A stretch of DNA of 64,000 bases from Xenia sp. Carnegie-2017 (Eukaryota; Cnidaria; Anthozoa; Malacalcyonacea; Xeniidae), in assembly GCF_021976095.1 (NCBI RefSeq), contig NW_025813526.1, positions 6,909,577-6,973,576 of the forward strand, given 5' to 3'. Position 1 is the stretch's first letter. Each line of letters begins with the position of its first letter. The notes beneath the pieces are model-generated. The model was given only the letters and a program-made list of their open reading frames with translations, was not told where the DNA came from and ran no database searches. This document shows, in pieces, positions 49,618-60,125 of the stretch. A program made the translations under genes and the position numbers.

Positions 49618-50508
49618 TTCTGCAAAAATACACACACAGACCAAATACTCAACTTTAAAAGCAATCACCCAAAACAAAACAAAATTAGTTGCATACGAAC
49701 TCTCTTTAACAGGATTAAAACACACTGCAATACAGAAGAAGCCAAGAAAAATGAACGCAACTACTTATACTCTACATTCATAAACAACAATTACCCACGA
49801 AACTTTATCAACAAAGTATTAAACAAAATACACAACAAACCACAAACTGAAAAACCTAAAGAAGCTACAGACGAACCAGTAAAAATAGTGACATTACCAT
49901 ATATAAACGGCACATCAGAAATGAAATCAAGACTACTCCGACCATTCAAAATAAACATCGCACATAAACCAACACACAAACTCAAATCATACTTCACTAA
50001 ACATAAAGACCGAACAACGACATTTGACACAACCAACGCGGTCTGCATGATACCATGTAAAGATTGCAACAAACAGTACATAGGACAAACATCCAAGAAA
50101 ATTGAAACAAGACTCACTGAACACAAGAATGCCATCAAACGATGCGACCCAAAATCACTACCAGCAGAAAATACATACGATAACAACCACACATTTGACT
50201 GGACAAAAACACAACTTCTTGGACGCGCACGGACAAAACACGCACGAGAACTCAAGCAGGCATGGTACAGCAAAGACAACGACACAATAAACAGACTTAT
50301 TGAGATACCCATCATCTATTCACAACTAAAGACAAAACCGAAACAACAAACTAAGAACACAACGGCTGAAATAAAACACTCAAATTTCATTAACGCAATC
50401 CATACACCCGAAACCATAACAACGCATCTTATGCCATCCAATAATATCGACGCAACTACTAACCAACCACTCAGATGCTCCAAACGCCTTCAAAATCTTT
50501 GTAAATAA
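49618..50508 (+). CDS. PLE family B protein, C-terminal part (thumb and GIY-YIG)
   Basis: About 296 codons open to a TAA at 50508. The frame extends 5' to 49567, but the first 17 codons are antisense sequence of the neighbouring copy, so the real element sequence begins at KNTHTDQILNFKSNHPKQ (RT thumb). Then come a Lys-rich linker, YINGTSEMKSRLLRPFKINI and the GIY-YIG domain AVCMIPCKDCNKQYIGQTSK followed by ETRLTEHKNAIKR (about residues 158-190). NNHTFDWTKTQLLGRAR and KQAWYSKDNDTINR follow, then the basic C-terminus QPLRCSKRLQNLCK. The catalytic RT core is absent, so this is a truncated protein; it could be made only if a promoter lies upstream. Confidence 0.8.
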   Translation, partial: FCKNTHTDQILNFKSNHPKQNKISCIRTLFNRIKTHCNTEEAKKNERNYLYSTFINNNYPRNFINKVLNKIHNKPQTEKPKEATDEPVKIVTLPYINGTSEMKSRLLRPFKINIAHKPTHKLKSYFTKHKDRTTTFDTTNAVCMIPCKDCNKQYIGQTSKKIETRLTEHKNAIKRCDPKSLPAENTYDNNHTFDWTKTQLLGRARTKHARELKQAWYSKDNDTINRLIEIPIIYSQLKTKPKQQTKNTTAEIKHSNFINAIHTPETITTHLMPSNNIDATTNQPLRCSKRLQNLCK

Positions 50509-50522
50509 TATATTCTTAAATT

Positions 50523-50553
50523 CTGACGAAGGCTCGAAGCACCGAATTGAAAG
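50523..50553 (+). ncRNA. Hammerhead-ribozyme-like core, PLE family B
   Basis: CTGACGA, stem II (GGCTCG against CGAATT, one mismatch, AAGCAC loop), GAAAG, 15 bases after the stop codon of the PLE protein. Confidence 0.5.
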
Positions 50554-51931
50554 CTTAATAAAAATTTCAAAATAAAAATTCAGAGAAACAGTATAAATCA
50601 TATTGAATACGACAAAAAAATAAATAAACAAAAAATTCAAAATAGAATTTAAAAATGGACAAAAGAAAAAAACATATTATTACAAAATTATTTAAAACTA
50701 TAAACTTGCTATTTTTTATTCATTACTAATAAGTTATAAAACCTAAACTCAAAATCTCTTGCTAGTATAAACGCAATATAAAGAGAACTATTTTATAACT
50801 ATTGCTTTTCTTGTAAAGCGTGTCAATATATAAAATTTACCATAATTATACACATTTCCAAGTCTATTACAACGCATTCATTTTCATGCTGACGTTTGCT
50901 GCAAAAAAAACAAAAAAGAAAAAGAATATTTTGAAAAGAAACTAGAACTGGTTGATAAAAATATAAAGAAATTTGATTTTAATAGAGAAATATTTATAAT
51001 CACTATGCCATATGATCACATCTTTAAACTCTACATCAAGTTACATTATAAATATTGTTTTAATAGTTCATTTTGTCAAAGTAATGATATAAAATTAAGG
51101 TGTTATGGACGTGCGCCATTAACAAAAGAAAATTATAGCAAGTATCATGCAGAGTTTTTCTGTAAAAGAAATGAAAAATTAAAGAAAAAAATTGAAAAAG
51201 AAATTAAATTTATCGAAAAAGAAAAAGAAAAAATGAATATGTAAAAATATATATAAGAAAGATCTTAAAGAAATAGAAATTCAAAAAAATATGATAGTTT
51301 ATAGTAACCATTTTATTAAGATATTTATTATAGAAAAGAAGAAAAAAACACTTAAGTGTAAACTTTGTTCATTTTCATACTAATGTTTTGTGGAAATAGT
51401 TGATTAAAATCAGTATGGTGTTTACTTCCATCAGTAAACTGTACAGCAAATTATTTATAAATATTAGTGTCATTGCGAAATATTTTATGATTACGAACAT
51501 TATTTCGATTTAAAAAATTTACCAGCACCAACTACCGAAGAGAGTATTGATTATCATGTAAACGTTTGCTGTGAAGACAAAGAAAAATTAAAAAAGAAAA
51601 TTGAAGAGGAATTTAAATTAATAAAAAAAGAAGAAGAAAAAAGGATAAAAAATAAAAGGCTTGTCAAAAAGGAACTTAAAGAAATAGAAAAAAAGAAAAA
51701 CACAATATTATTTGCTTTTTTATAAGAAATTTGATTTTTTTGAAAAAAATGGATGAAAATAAAAAATTTCCTTCAAATGAAAGATATAGAGAATTTTTTT
51801 TGTAAATATTTTTTATATTGTAAAAAATGTCAAAGATATCAAATGGTTTTATATAACGCGTCATTACCAGTAAAAACATCAGATTGTATTTTTCATCATT
51901 CATATACTCATGAAGAATGTTTTATGATTAC

Positions 51932-52044
51932 AAAATTGACCTGCTCACCACTGTGTGACTTCATAGGTCAGTTGCTCAGAGCACTGAACCTGCACCGCAG
52001 AGGTCATGGGTTCGAATCCCTTTGAGTCACCTGAATTTTTCAGA

Positions 52045-52076
<32 letters not shown>

Positions 52077-52191
52077 AGTGCGAAGATCATATCTTCATTT
52101 AATTTCAAACACCGCACTGCAAAAACATTCTTCATATGATATTCCTTTCACGAGAAAACAATATCCCAACAAAATTGACCTGCTCACCAAG

Positions 52192-52233
<42 letters not shown>

Positions 52234-52234
52234 C

Positions 52235-52315
<81 letters not shown>

Positions 52316-52579
52316 AGTGCGAAGATTATATCTTCTTTTAATTTCAAACACTGCACTGCATAAAACATTTTTCATTTGACATTCCTTCACGAGAAAACAT
52401 CAGCCCAACAAAATTGACCTGCTCACCAATGTGTGACTTTATAGCTCAGTTGGTCAGAGCACTGCACCGGCACTGCAGAGGTCATGGGTTCGAATCCAGT
52501 TGAGTCACCTGAATTTTTCTGGTTGAAGAGACAATTGCTTAAATTATCCAGCAAAGTGCGAAGATCGTATCTTCATTTA
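51932..52579 (+). repeat. Three tandem copies of a 239-bp tRNA-derived repeat
   Basis: Units start at 51932, 52171 and 52410, so the period is exactly 239 bp. Each has a leader AAAATTGACCTGCTCACCA, a tRNA-like head (51955-52030, 52194-52269, 52433-52508), then CCTGAATTTTTCAGGTTCAT and GAGACAATTGCTTAAATTGTCCAGCAAAG, then GTGCGAAGATCATATCTTC and a spacer with CACTGCATAAAACATT. Heads have paired acceptor strands (GTGACTT.../...GAGTCAC), A box TAGCTCAGTTGGTTAGAGC and B box GGGTTCGAATCCC, with CTGCACCGGCACCGCAG as anticodon arm. The third unit lacks its spacer. The block interrupts the virus-like fossil. Confidence 0.9.
52194..52269 (+). tRNA. tRNA-like head of the 239-bp repeat, best copy
   Basis: Intact A and B boxes, paired acceptor and T stems. 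The anticodon loop CCGGCAC lacks U at position 33, so it is more likely a polymerase III promoter module of a short interspersed repeat than a decoding tRNA. Confidence 0.5.
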
Positions 52580-53350
52580 ATTCATATACTTGCTGTAAAG
52601 AAAAGAAATAATTACAAAAAAACATTGAAAAAGAACTTGATTTCATTAATAAAGAAGGAAACTACGCAGCAGTAAGTTATGTTATTAACAAAAACTCAAA
52701 TCAGAATGTATTTCTTTTCAGTCCAACTTTTGTTGTATTATAGAAAGGAAATACAAAAAAAATGAAAAACTGAATAAAATAGTGATATAACAACAAGACT
52801 ACTCGAATTATCTTTGTTTTTAAAAAAAACAAACGTTTCACTTCAAAAAAAATAAAAGAAATAAATGATATGATAACAAAAAAGAAAAAAGAAAATTTTG
52901 AGAAATTACTTGATAAAATTAATGTATTACAATAAAAAGATAAAATTGATACATCTGAATAATCAAAATTTGGTGTACCTAATTGTTTTCTTTAATGAAT
53001 CTAGTGCTCAAAAAAAATTTCATTTAGCCAGTAAGGAGAAAAAACTATTAGCATTTGGTGCATCTACATCTGTTTATACAAGATTTGGTGGTGTACCTAG
53101 AAAAGATGAAAAACGACAATTATTTGGTGAACCTAGTGGCTTATTTAAATTTTTTTTTATATAGCATTTTAAACTGTAAAAACATGTAATAAATTGCTTT
53201 TTTTTGATTAAAATTGTTTTACAATTTTTTACATTTTTTTGCATTTTTTTACATTTTTAAATTTATTTTTTAAAAATTTTTTTTAACTTTTCACAATTTT
53301 TTACGATAAATTTCTTTTTTTACAATTATCTCTATATTTATACAATTTTA

Positions 53351-53900
53351 TATATCCACTTGTATCATAATTATTCAGTGACTCATAGATAGAAGATGTC
53401 TTTCAAAAGTAGAATTAATTCATTTTTTCAACGTGTGAAATTTTATTGGTATATTGATAGACAATACATTTTCACTATAGCTCTTCTTCATAGTGTATTT
53501 CTTTTTTGTTTGCACAAAGCAATAATGGATTTGAGTCAATATAGTGAAAATGGTGTTTGTGAGTAATTTTATCTAGACTTATTGGTAAAAACATTTAAGT
53601 TTTCTTATTTATTAACATTATTACACATATATTTAACATAAAGTATTTTTTTCAGGTTTTATTGATATGGACTTAATATTGATGTTAATTATAAAGACAG
53701 GTTTTTATCATTTTAAATTTGGACTTTGGAATTTTAATTAATCAATAAAAATTGGATTTTGGACTTTCATCAATGAAAGTATTATGTATTGTATAGTAAA
53801 TATATTTGTTTTTATATCGTTACATATGTTCTATTACACTTGATAAACTAATATATATGTATATCATCATATATATATATTAGTTAACTACTTTGTAACA
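53351..53900. other. AT-rich stretch between fossils
   Basis: No feature recognised apart from a short palindromic AT run near 53850-53890 (ACTAATATATATG with CATATATATATATTAGT). Confidence 0.35.
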
Positions 53901-53929
53901 CAGCAGGAAAAAAAATGCGATGTATACCT

Positions 53930-55095
53930 TTTGCATCTGTCCACTTTCTTTTGCAAACCATGGACCAGCAAAATCTACACCTACTTTAGAAACGGGTGGT
54001 GAATACTGAACTCTAAAATCTGGTAACTCTGCTTGTACTGGTGTTCTATAAGCCTGTTCTTAATGTTTTCTATAAATCCTGCAATATCCTATCATCTTCC
54101 TCACGATGTGTCTACCTTGTGGTACCCAATATTGGCCTCCTAGCTGAAATAATGTCACTCTTACGCCAATATGATGAACCTAATCTGGGCAATATTTAAT
54201 AATTGATTTGGTTAAGTGATGATCCTTAGGCAATAAAATTGGTTCTCTAGCTTCTAGATCAAAATCTGTAGTACCAAGTCTTCCTTTACATCTAACTATC
54301 CCATCACGCTCTATTAATTGTATAACCAATTTATCATAGTCACTACGTTCATTAAGTCATTCTGAGCAAATCTAATCAACGCTCATTCTGCCATTATCGG
54401 CTCTCTAGATCACTAAATTTAAAAATTTTACCACACAATACAATGTCTACCAGCTGTGTGTTAGCCAATACTGTCTCCTTGACTTCCGCTAGACTTTTCA
54501 CAATAGTTTTAACCTTTTTTGGCATTGGCTATTCAAAATGGAGACCTAACAACCACTTCGGTCCCTTCCATCAAAGTTCACTTTCCTTAAATTTTCATGC
54601 CGTAACTCCACTAGAACCTAAGTCCGCAGGGTTATCCACACCTAGACAATGTTTCCAGTTATCCTTCTTGCTCAAGCTTAAAATTTCGTTAATTCTATGG
54701 CGCACAAACTGCTTCCATTCTCCCCTATTACTGATGTAGCACAATGCAATCACACTCTCCAAACAATAGTATGTACCACGAAACTGAACGTAAACTTTAA
54801 GACCAACTTCACTGCGTCCATCAACTGTGCTAATATTCTAGCTGACATCAGTTCTGCTCTGGGAATTATCTGTAGTATCAACTTCTATATTAAAAATGCC
54901 CTAACAATATCTGCCACTAAAGCGACTCTCTTCTCTCTAAACCTTATCAAAATATGAAAGAGCAATGGTGCTAATTTGTGTCACACATGCAAGCAGTCAC
55001 TGATTGAGGAAGCCTTTGGTGACTCTTTACACGACGCATCCAAACCAACTCTTTACCTTAGATGTTTTCGCTTCCCTGCGAAAAACCGCATGATG
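53930..55095 (-). mobile_element. BEL/Pao LTR-retrotransposon fossil, pol remnant
   Basis: Minus-strand traces in family order: HHAVFRREAKTSKVR at the RT end (about 55050-55095), LVADIVRAFL, then the RNase H/connection area, then DLEAREPILLPKDHHLTKSI and HHIGVRVTLFQLGGQYWVPQ with RHIVRKMIGYCRIYRKH, and finally PDFRVQYSPPVSKVGVDFAG and PWFAKESGQ of the integrase (to about 53930). No LTR was seen. It is broken in roughly ten places and partly deleted, so old. Confidence 0.8.
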
Positions 55096-55099
55096 TGGT

Positions 55100-56355
55100 A
55101 AATAATGTATTTTATCAGCTTTCTATAGTTCTATCACTGGTTTTGAATCTTAATTATTGATCTATATTTTATTATGCCTCCTTTATAAGAGAAGCATTTT
55201 ATACACGACATTTCACTTTAGTTTGTGAACATGCAAGTGTTGAATTAATTTAGCGGTACACCTTACTCTACCAAAATACCTAAAGTAGATCTACTACAGC
55301 CTGTGTTACCTAGTTATATTTTGCAAACTAGATAGATTATAACTTACACTTTCCCAAGAATGGAAAGATCCCTTTCCCAAAAAATGAATGAAGAAAGTAA
55401 AAATAATTTGCGCTGAATCTGATCATCATAAAGTGATGCAAAGCTGAGTAGAAGGAGTTATTACTTGATCTTGCCAAGAACTTTCTTATAGCTTTCATCT
55501 GTCGTTGTTGGAGATTTACATTGTTACAAGTGGTCAATATCATGAATTTGTTTCAGGCAGTTGAATCATTGGAACGCTCCCTTTCGTTCTATAGTATTTG
55601 GAATTGTGATAAATGTGTTTTTCAATAAGTTGGGCGAAATGCTCTTTGCAAAATTCCGTTTTGTTAGCAAAAGTTAAATATGTGTATTTGTACTTTACAC
55701 TTGTGTAAAATACGAGAGTCCTTATAGATAATATATCAAAAATGATGTTCAAATAAACTGAATTGTATAATTCTGAAAAACATGTTGACAGACAGAAAAC
55801 TCAATTTGTCTTAACCAGTGTAACTTTGGTTCAAGTATAATTATTATAGGTTTTACATCACAAATATGTGCAATTTTAATCTTCTTTTCTATACAAATAG
55901 TTATTATACTAACCAATAAAAAGATCAAAGATGTTTTTATTTTGAAAATGATAATCTTATATTGTCTACAATTATCGTAATATTTTGAAAATTAATTTGA
56001 AAATCTCTATGCTGCCAGGGTAGCCTGGTGCAGAATGAGTCAATTAGTGACTTTTTCTGCTTAACAACCATCAATTTTTTCAATTATTTTCTTTATTTAA
56101 TTGTCAAATGGAGAGTGCCTTGAGTTATTTTACAGAATTCAACCTGAGATTTATAAACACCAATTACTCTTTTTAGAACTATGTACATTATTGAGCTTTC
56201 TAATGTCAAGAATCATCTTTGGAGTTTTTTTTAAATGCAAGTGTTCAACATACAAATAATTTTTATCTGTTTCTTCTCTTTTACTTATGAAACCAAACAA
56301 TCCAAAGAAATGGTAATTAGTCTTTTGACAATCCTACTTTCCATTATTTTTGGAC
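55100..56355. other. AT-rich intergenic DNA
   Basis: No gene or repeat recognised. Frames at 55337-55752 minus have no motif. Confidence 0.4.
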
Positions 56356-56361
56356 GCTGTT

Positions 56362-56477
56362 CCAACTTACTTGTGTTTTAATCCTGTTAAAGAGAGTTCG
56401 TATGCAACTAATTTTGTGTTGTGTTGGGTGATTAATATTAAAGTTGAGTATTTGGTCTGTGTGTGTATTTTTGGGGA
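56362..56477 (-). mobile_element. PLE family B, short minus fragment (thumb)
   Basis: Minus-strand KNTHTDQILNFNINHPTQHK followed by ISCIRTLFNRIKTQ, the same thumb block as at 49618-49730 but reversed. It is joined at about 56478 to a plus-strand GIY-YIG copy, at the same joint as seen at 49617. Confidence 0.8.
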
Positions 56478-57086
56478 ATACATACTTCACAAAACATAAA
56501 GACCGAACAACGACATTTGACACGACCAACGCGGTCTACATGATACCATGTAAAGATTGCCCCAAACAGTACATAGGACAAACATCCAAGAAAATTGAAA
56601 CAAGACTCACTGAACACAAGAATGCCATCAAACGACGCGACTCAAAATCACTACCAGCAGAACATACGATACCAACCCACATTTGACTGGACAAAACACA
56701 ACTTCTTGGACGCACAGACAAAACACGAGAATTCAAGAGGCATGGTACAGCAAACACAACAACGCAATAAACAGACATATTGACATCCCATCATCTATTC
56801 ACAACTAAAGACAAAACCAAAACAACAAACTAATAACACAACGACTAAAATAAAACCTCAAATTTCATTAACGCAATCCATACACGAAACAATGACAACG
56901 CATCTTATACCATAATATATCAACTACTAACCAACCAATTAGACGCTCCAAACGCCTACAAAATCTTTGTAAATAATATATATTCGTACATTCTGACGAA
57001 GGCTCGAAGCACTGATTTGAAAGCATAATAAAAATTTCAAAATAAAAATCCAGAGAATCCTTATCATTATCATATATATATAAATA
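56478..57086 (+). mobile_element. PLE family B, GIY-YIG to tail, plus copy
   Basis: Begins YFTKHKDRTTTFDTTNAVYM and continues IPCKDCPKQYIGQTSKKIET; the frame then breaks near 56680 and the C-terminus is spread over other frames (small deletions of one or two bases). The tail with a hammerhead-like core ends at an AT stretch near 57086. Confidence 0.85.
56993..57023 (+). ncRNA. Hammerhead-ribozyme-like core, PLE family B
   Basis: CTGACGA, stem II (GGCTCG against TGATTT, two mismatches), GAAAG. Boxes kept, stem decayed. Confidence 0.4.
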
Positions 57087-57166
57087 TATATTTGAAAATA
57101 GGTAACCCAGGCATATTATGATAATGATAAGGATTCTCTGGTTTTTATTTTGAAATTTTTATTAAG

Positions 57167-57197
57167 CTTTCAACTCGGTGCTTCGAGTTTTTGTCAG
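57167..57197 (-). ncRNA. Hammerhead-like core, first box mutated
   Basis: On the minus strand CTGACAA instead of CTGACGA, a decayed stem II and GAAAG. Probably inactive. Confidence 0.35.
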
Positions 57198-57895
57198 AAT
57201 GTAAGAATATATTATTTACAAAGATTTTGTGGCGTTTGAGCGTCTGAGTGGTTGGTTAGTAGAGAGTCGATATTAATGGATGGTATAAGATGCGTTGTCA
57301 TGTTTCGGTGTATGGATTGCGTTAATGAATTTTGAGTGTTTTATTTTAGTCGTTGTGTTATTAGTTTGTCGTTTTGTTTGTAGTTGTGAATAGATGATGG
57401 GGATGTCAATATGTCTGTTTATTGTGTTGTTGTCTTTGCTGTACCATGCCTCTTTGAATTCTCGTGCGTGTTTTGTCTGTGCGTCCAAGAAGTTTGTTTT
57501 GTCCAGTCAAATGTGGTTGGTATCATGGTATGCTCTGCTGGTAGTGATTTTGGTCGCGTCGTTTGATGGCATCTTGTGTTCAGTGAGTCTTGTTTCAATT
57601 TTCTTGGATTTTTCTCCTATGTTGGGGCAATCTTTACATGGTATCATGTAGACCGCGTTGGTTGTGTCAAATGTCGTTTTCGGTCTTTATGTTTAGTGTA
57701 TGATTTGAGTTTGTGTGTTGGTTTATGTGCGATGTTTATTTTGAATGGTCGGAGTAGTCTTGATGTCATTTCTGATGTGCCGTTTATATATGGTAATGTC
57801 ACTATTTTTACTGGTTCGTCTGTATCTTCGATAGGTTTTTCACTTTGTGGTTTGTTGTGTATTTTTTTTAATACTTTATTGATAAAGTTTCGTGG

Positions 57896-58555
57896 CTAAT
57901 TGTTGTTTATGAATGTAGAGTATGAGTAGTTGCGTTCTTTCTTCTTGGCTTCTTCTGTATTGCAGTGTGTTTTAATCCTGTTAAAGAGAGTTATTATGCA
58001 ACTAATTTTGTGTTGTGTTGGGTGATTGCTATTGAAGTTGAGTATTTGGTCTGTGTGTTTATTTTTGCAGAATACTTGTGTGTTTAATGTGCCGTCATGT
58101 GATCTGGTAAGTAAAATATCTAGGAAGGTAAGTTGTTTGTTTTGTTCTTTGTCCATGGTGAAGGTTATGTTCTGTGTGGTGTTGTTTATTGTGTGTAGAA
58201 TGTTTTCTGTTTTGTCTTTTTCGACGATAGCAAAGATGTCGTCAACAAATCTTTTCCATAGTCTGATGTGTGTGTTGTTGCTGACTGAATGCTTTTCAAG
58301 GTGTTGGATAACAGCTTCTGCAAGAAAGGTGGATAAAGGAGAACCCATTGGTGTTCCTGGGATTTGTCGGTAATGTGAATTTTGGAAGATGAACTCAGTG
58401 GAGAGGCAGAGCTCAAGCAGGTCGATGATATCGTCTTGGTCTAGTAAGGTTGTGATTTTCCATGAGTTGTTGTTAGTAAGTAGTTCGTTTGTGACTTGTT
58501 TGGCTACGTTTAGTGGTATGGATGTGAAAAGTGACACTACATCGTAAGATATCAT
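57896..58555 (-). CDS. PLE family B reverse transcriptase fragment
   Basis: 219 open codons covering RT motifs A to E and the thumb. MISYDVVSLFTSIP is motif A, IPGTPMGSPLSTFLAEAVIQ is motif B, LWKRFVDDIFAIVEKD is motif C with the DD pair intact, and QLTFLDILLTR is motif D/E. The thumb block KNKHTDQILNFNSNHPTQHK follows. The start Met is internal, as the upstream fingers continue in another frame (58708-58950, with STAKFYGLPKIHKE). All catalytic Asp residues are present in this piece, but the whole protein is interrupted by frameshifts and by the transposon. Confidence 0.85.
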   Translation of the reverse strand: MISYDVVSLFTSIPLNVAKQVTNELLTNNNSWKITTLLDQDDIIDLLELCLSTEFIFQNSHYRQIPGTPMGSPLSTFLAEAVIQHLEKHSVSNNTHIRLWKRFVDDIFAIVEKDKTENILHTINNTTQNITFTMDKEQNKQLTFLDILLTRSHDGTLNTQVFCKNKHTDQILNFNSNHPTQHKISCIITLFNRIKTHCNTEEAKKKERNYSYSTFINNN

Positions 58556-59433
58556 GATTTCGTCTGGTTCTAGTTTTACATTTTTAATATTGATGAGGAA
58601 AGTTGTGGCATTTTTGATAGTATGATGTGATGATGTGACTAGGGGGTGCAGAAAATTGGAAAGATATTTAGACAGTTCATACGTGGGAGATCCAGGAAGA
58701 GATACAATTAGTCGTAGTGAGTTGTTTCCTTGTGAATCTTTGGTAGTCCATAGAATTTGGCGGTGGAGGAGTCGTTCGGTCGGATTCTTTTGTTGACGGT
58801 TTTGTTAAGTTTCTTTTTGTCTTTTAGTGGTTTTAATTTCTTGTTGATGCGGTTGGTAGTGGTTTTGTTGGGGTCTGTTTGTAGAGGTTCATACGTGTTG
58901 GTGTCTTGTAATGGGGTCTTCGCTTTGTTGATGTAGTCTGATTTGTGCATGATTACAGTTTTGCGTCCTTTGTCAGCTGGTAGTATGACTATGTCTTTGT
59001 CGTTTCGTAAGTTTCTGATAGCTTTTTGTTCTTCGTTGTTAAGTGTGACTGGTCTTTTGAGGCAGAGGTTTGTCGTTACTTTGTAGCGAATGTCTTCTTT
59101 GATTTCATCACTTAAAGGGGTAGTCTGACCTTAACACAATTTTCGCTCATATGAAAGTGTATATTGTTCTTACCTCTCTCACGAAATCCTAGGTTTCCAA
59201 TTCAAATTTAACTCGAGAAATAATGCCTTAAATGTGTGTATTTTTGCCTCTTGTTCAATCGCCATTGTGTACATGCAAGCGAAGCCGCAGTCCAGCAGCG
59301 GTTTTTCGTCGTGACGTCACTGCGCGGTGATCGTTGTCAACATAAGACAAAATATACTAGCAAAAGTAGAAATTACGCAAAAGCATATTCATCGTTGCAT
59401 TTTATTTTCTAAGTTTTTAAATTATTTTGCGCA

Positions 59434-59876
59434 ATGGATACGGATTACTCAAACGATTCCTCTAGTAATTATTCTGGAAGCAGTGTTTCAAACTACGAAG
59501 AAATGATTGACGATCAAAACATGATTCAACCATATGCTTATGAGCCGATTGAAACAGACTCTAGCGACGAGCCTATGGACGACTCCGACGAAGTTCAGCT
59601 GTTGTAACAATGAATGCAGACTCAGCACAATTTGAGGGAATAGATACTTCGGACTGTATTACAGATAATCCTGTTTTTCGAAATCTTTGTTTAAATTATT
59701 GGGTATTACGACTGGCATGGAGTGAGTACAAACAAATTTCCTTGACATTTCCATTTGTCAAGGAAATTAGAGTACCACTACCATCTTTTGCTGTTAGCTA
59801 CATTCGAGCACATTTCCAACCACCAGGTCTAGAAGAGGACTTTGTCTATGAGGGTTTTAAATTCGCTGATGAATAA
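59434..59876 (+). pseudogene. P2X7 'ballast'-like domain ORF in a transposon
   Basis: An acidic Ser/Asp-rich N-terminus (MDTDYSNDSSSNYSGSSVSN, then NMIQPYAYEPIETDSSDEP) ends in a stop at 59607. Two bases off frame, 59610-59876 reads DTSDCITDNPVFRNLCLNYW, VLRLAWSEYKQ, then IRVPLPSFAVSYIRAHFQPP and GLEEDFVYEGF. IQPYxFEP, CIT..P.F...CLN.WVL..A...Y and R.PLPSCAV..IR..F form the order of the cytosolic ballast domain of vertebrate P2X7 and of many invertebrate 'P2X7-like' proteins. Missing here are the Cys-rich zinc-binding block between the two pieces and the RQ..RW region. The copy is therefore a deletion derivative of a longer ORF. Its role in the transposon is unknown. Confidence 0.7.
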
Positions 59877-60125
59877 TGGCAATGTAAACTATTATAGCCA
59901 TATTTATAAGTATCGTTACTGATGAATTATTAATAAATAAAAATATAAATTGGATTTAGTAAATGAACAATAAATACAAATTATAATGGCCGAGCCAAAC
60001 CAATTCTTTATTTGTGCTATGCAAGGATTTTGGTGTACATAATTAAAAAGTGCCTTTGCTAATGAATTTGCATAGCAAAACAAAAATTTGTGCTACTTTA
60101 CTATTAGAGAGTCTCTTATTATTTA

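Larger units (their letters stand above)
49618..50580 (+). mobile_element. Penelope-like element, family B, 5'-truncated plus copy
   Basis: Starts at the head-to-head junction and runs through thumb, linker, GIY-YIG, C-terminus and tail. Its protein is one open frame, making it the best-preserved PLE coding piece in the window. The tail after the stop at 50508 carries a hammerhead-like core and ends near 50580. Confidence 0.88.
50880..52680 (+). pseudogene. Repeated Cys-plus-coil module in the virus-like fossil
   Basis: A short module recurs about four times on the plus strand: a Tyr/His stretch, a Cys pair or single Cys, then a lysine/glutamate-rich coil of about 25 residues. Examples are YHAEFFCKRNEKLKKKIEKE near 51150, YHVNVCCEDKEKLKKKIEEE near 51560 and a similar piece near 52590. 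The last two are separated by the 239-bp repeat array. No function is known; tandem modules within one fossil gene are the simplest reading. Confidence 0.4.
42600..53350. mobile_element. Virus-like (Polinton-like) fossil island, broken
   Basis: A tract much richer in A and T than its surroundings and full of Lys/Asn/Ile-rich coding traces. From 42.6 to 48.9 kb they run on the minus strand; from 50.6 to 53.2 kb they run on the plus strand. Recognisable parts are a capsid-like fragment, a retroviral-type integrase fragment, and several lysine-rich coiled-coil segments. It is broken in many places (well over ten) and no terminal inverted repeats were found, so exact ends are unknown. A PLE pair (48.94-50.58 kb) and a tandem short repeat (51.93-52.58 kb) inserted later. 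Assignment to Polintons rests on integrase plus capsid-like parts and is tentative. Confidence 0.5.

Noticed and set aside
49791-50315. 174-codon minus frame opposite the family B PLE gene
   Set aside because: Antisense of the GIY-YIG coding sequence; the same antisense frame occurs opposite other PLE copies.
52006-52675. Open frames starting MGSNP(F/V)ESPEFF in the 239-bp repeats (also 34189-34371 minus)
   Set aside because: They are translations of the tRNA head and body of the repeat; the same frame recurs in each unit because the DNA is repeated, not because a protein is conserved.
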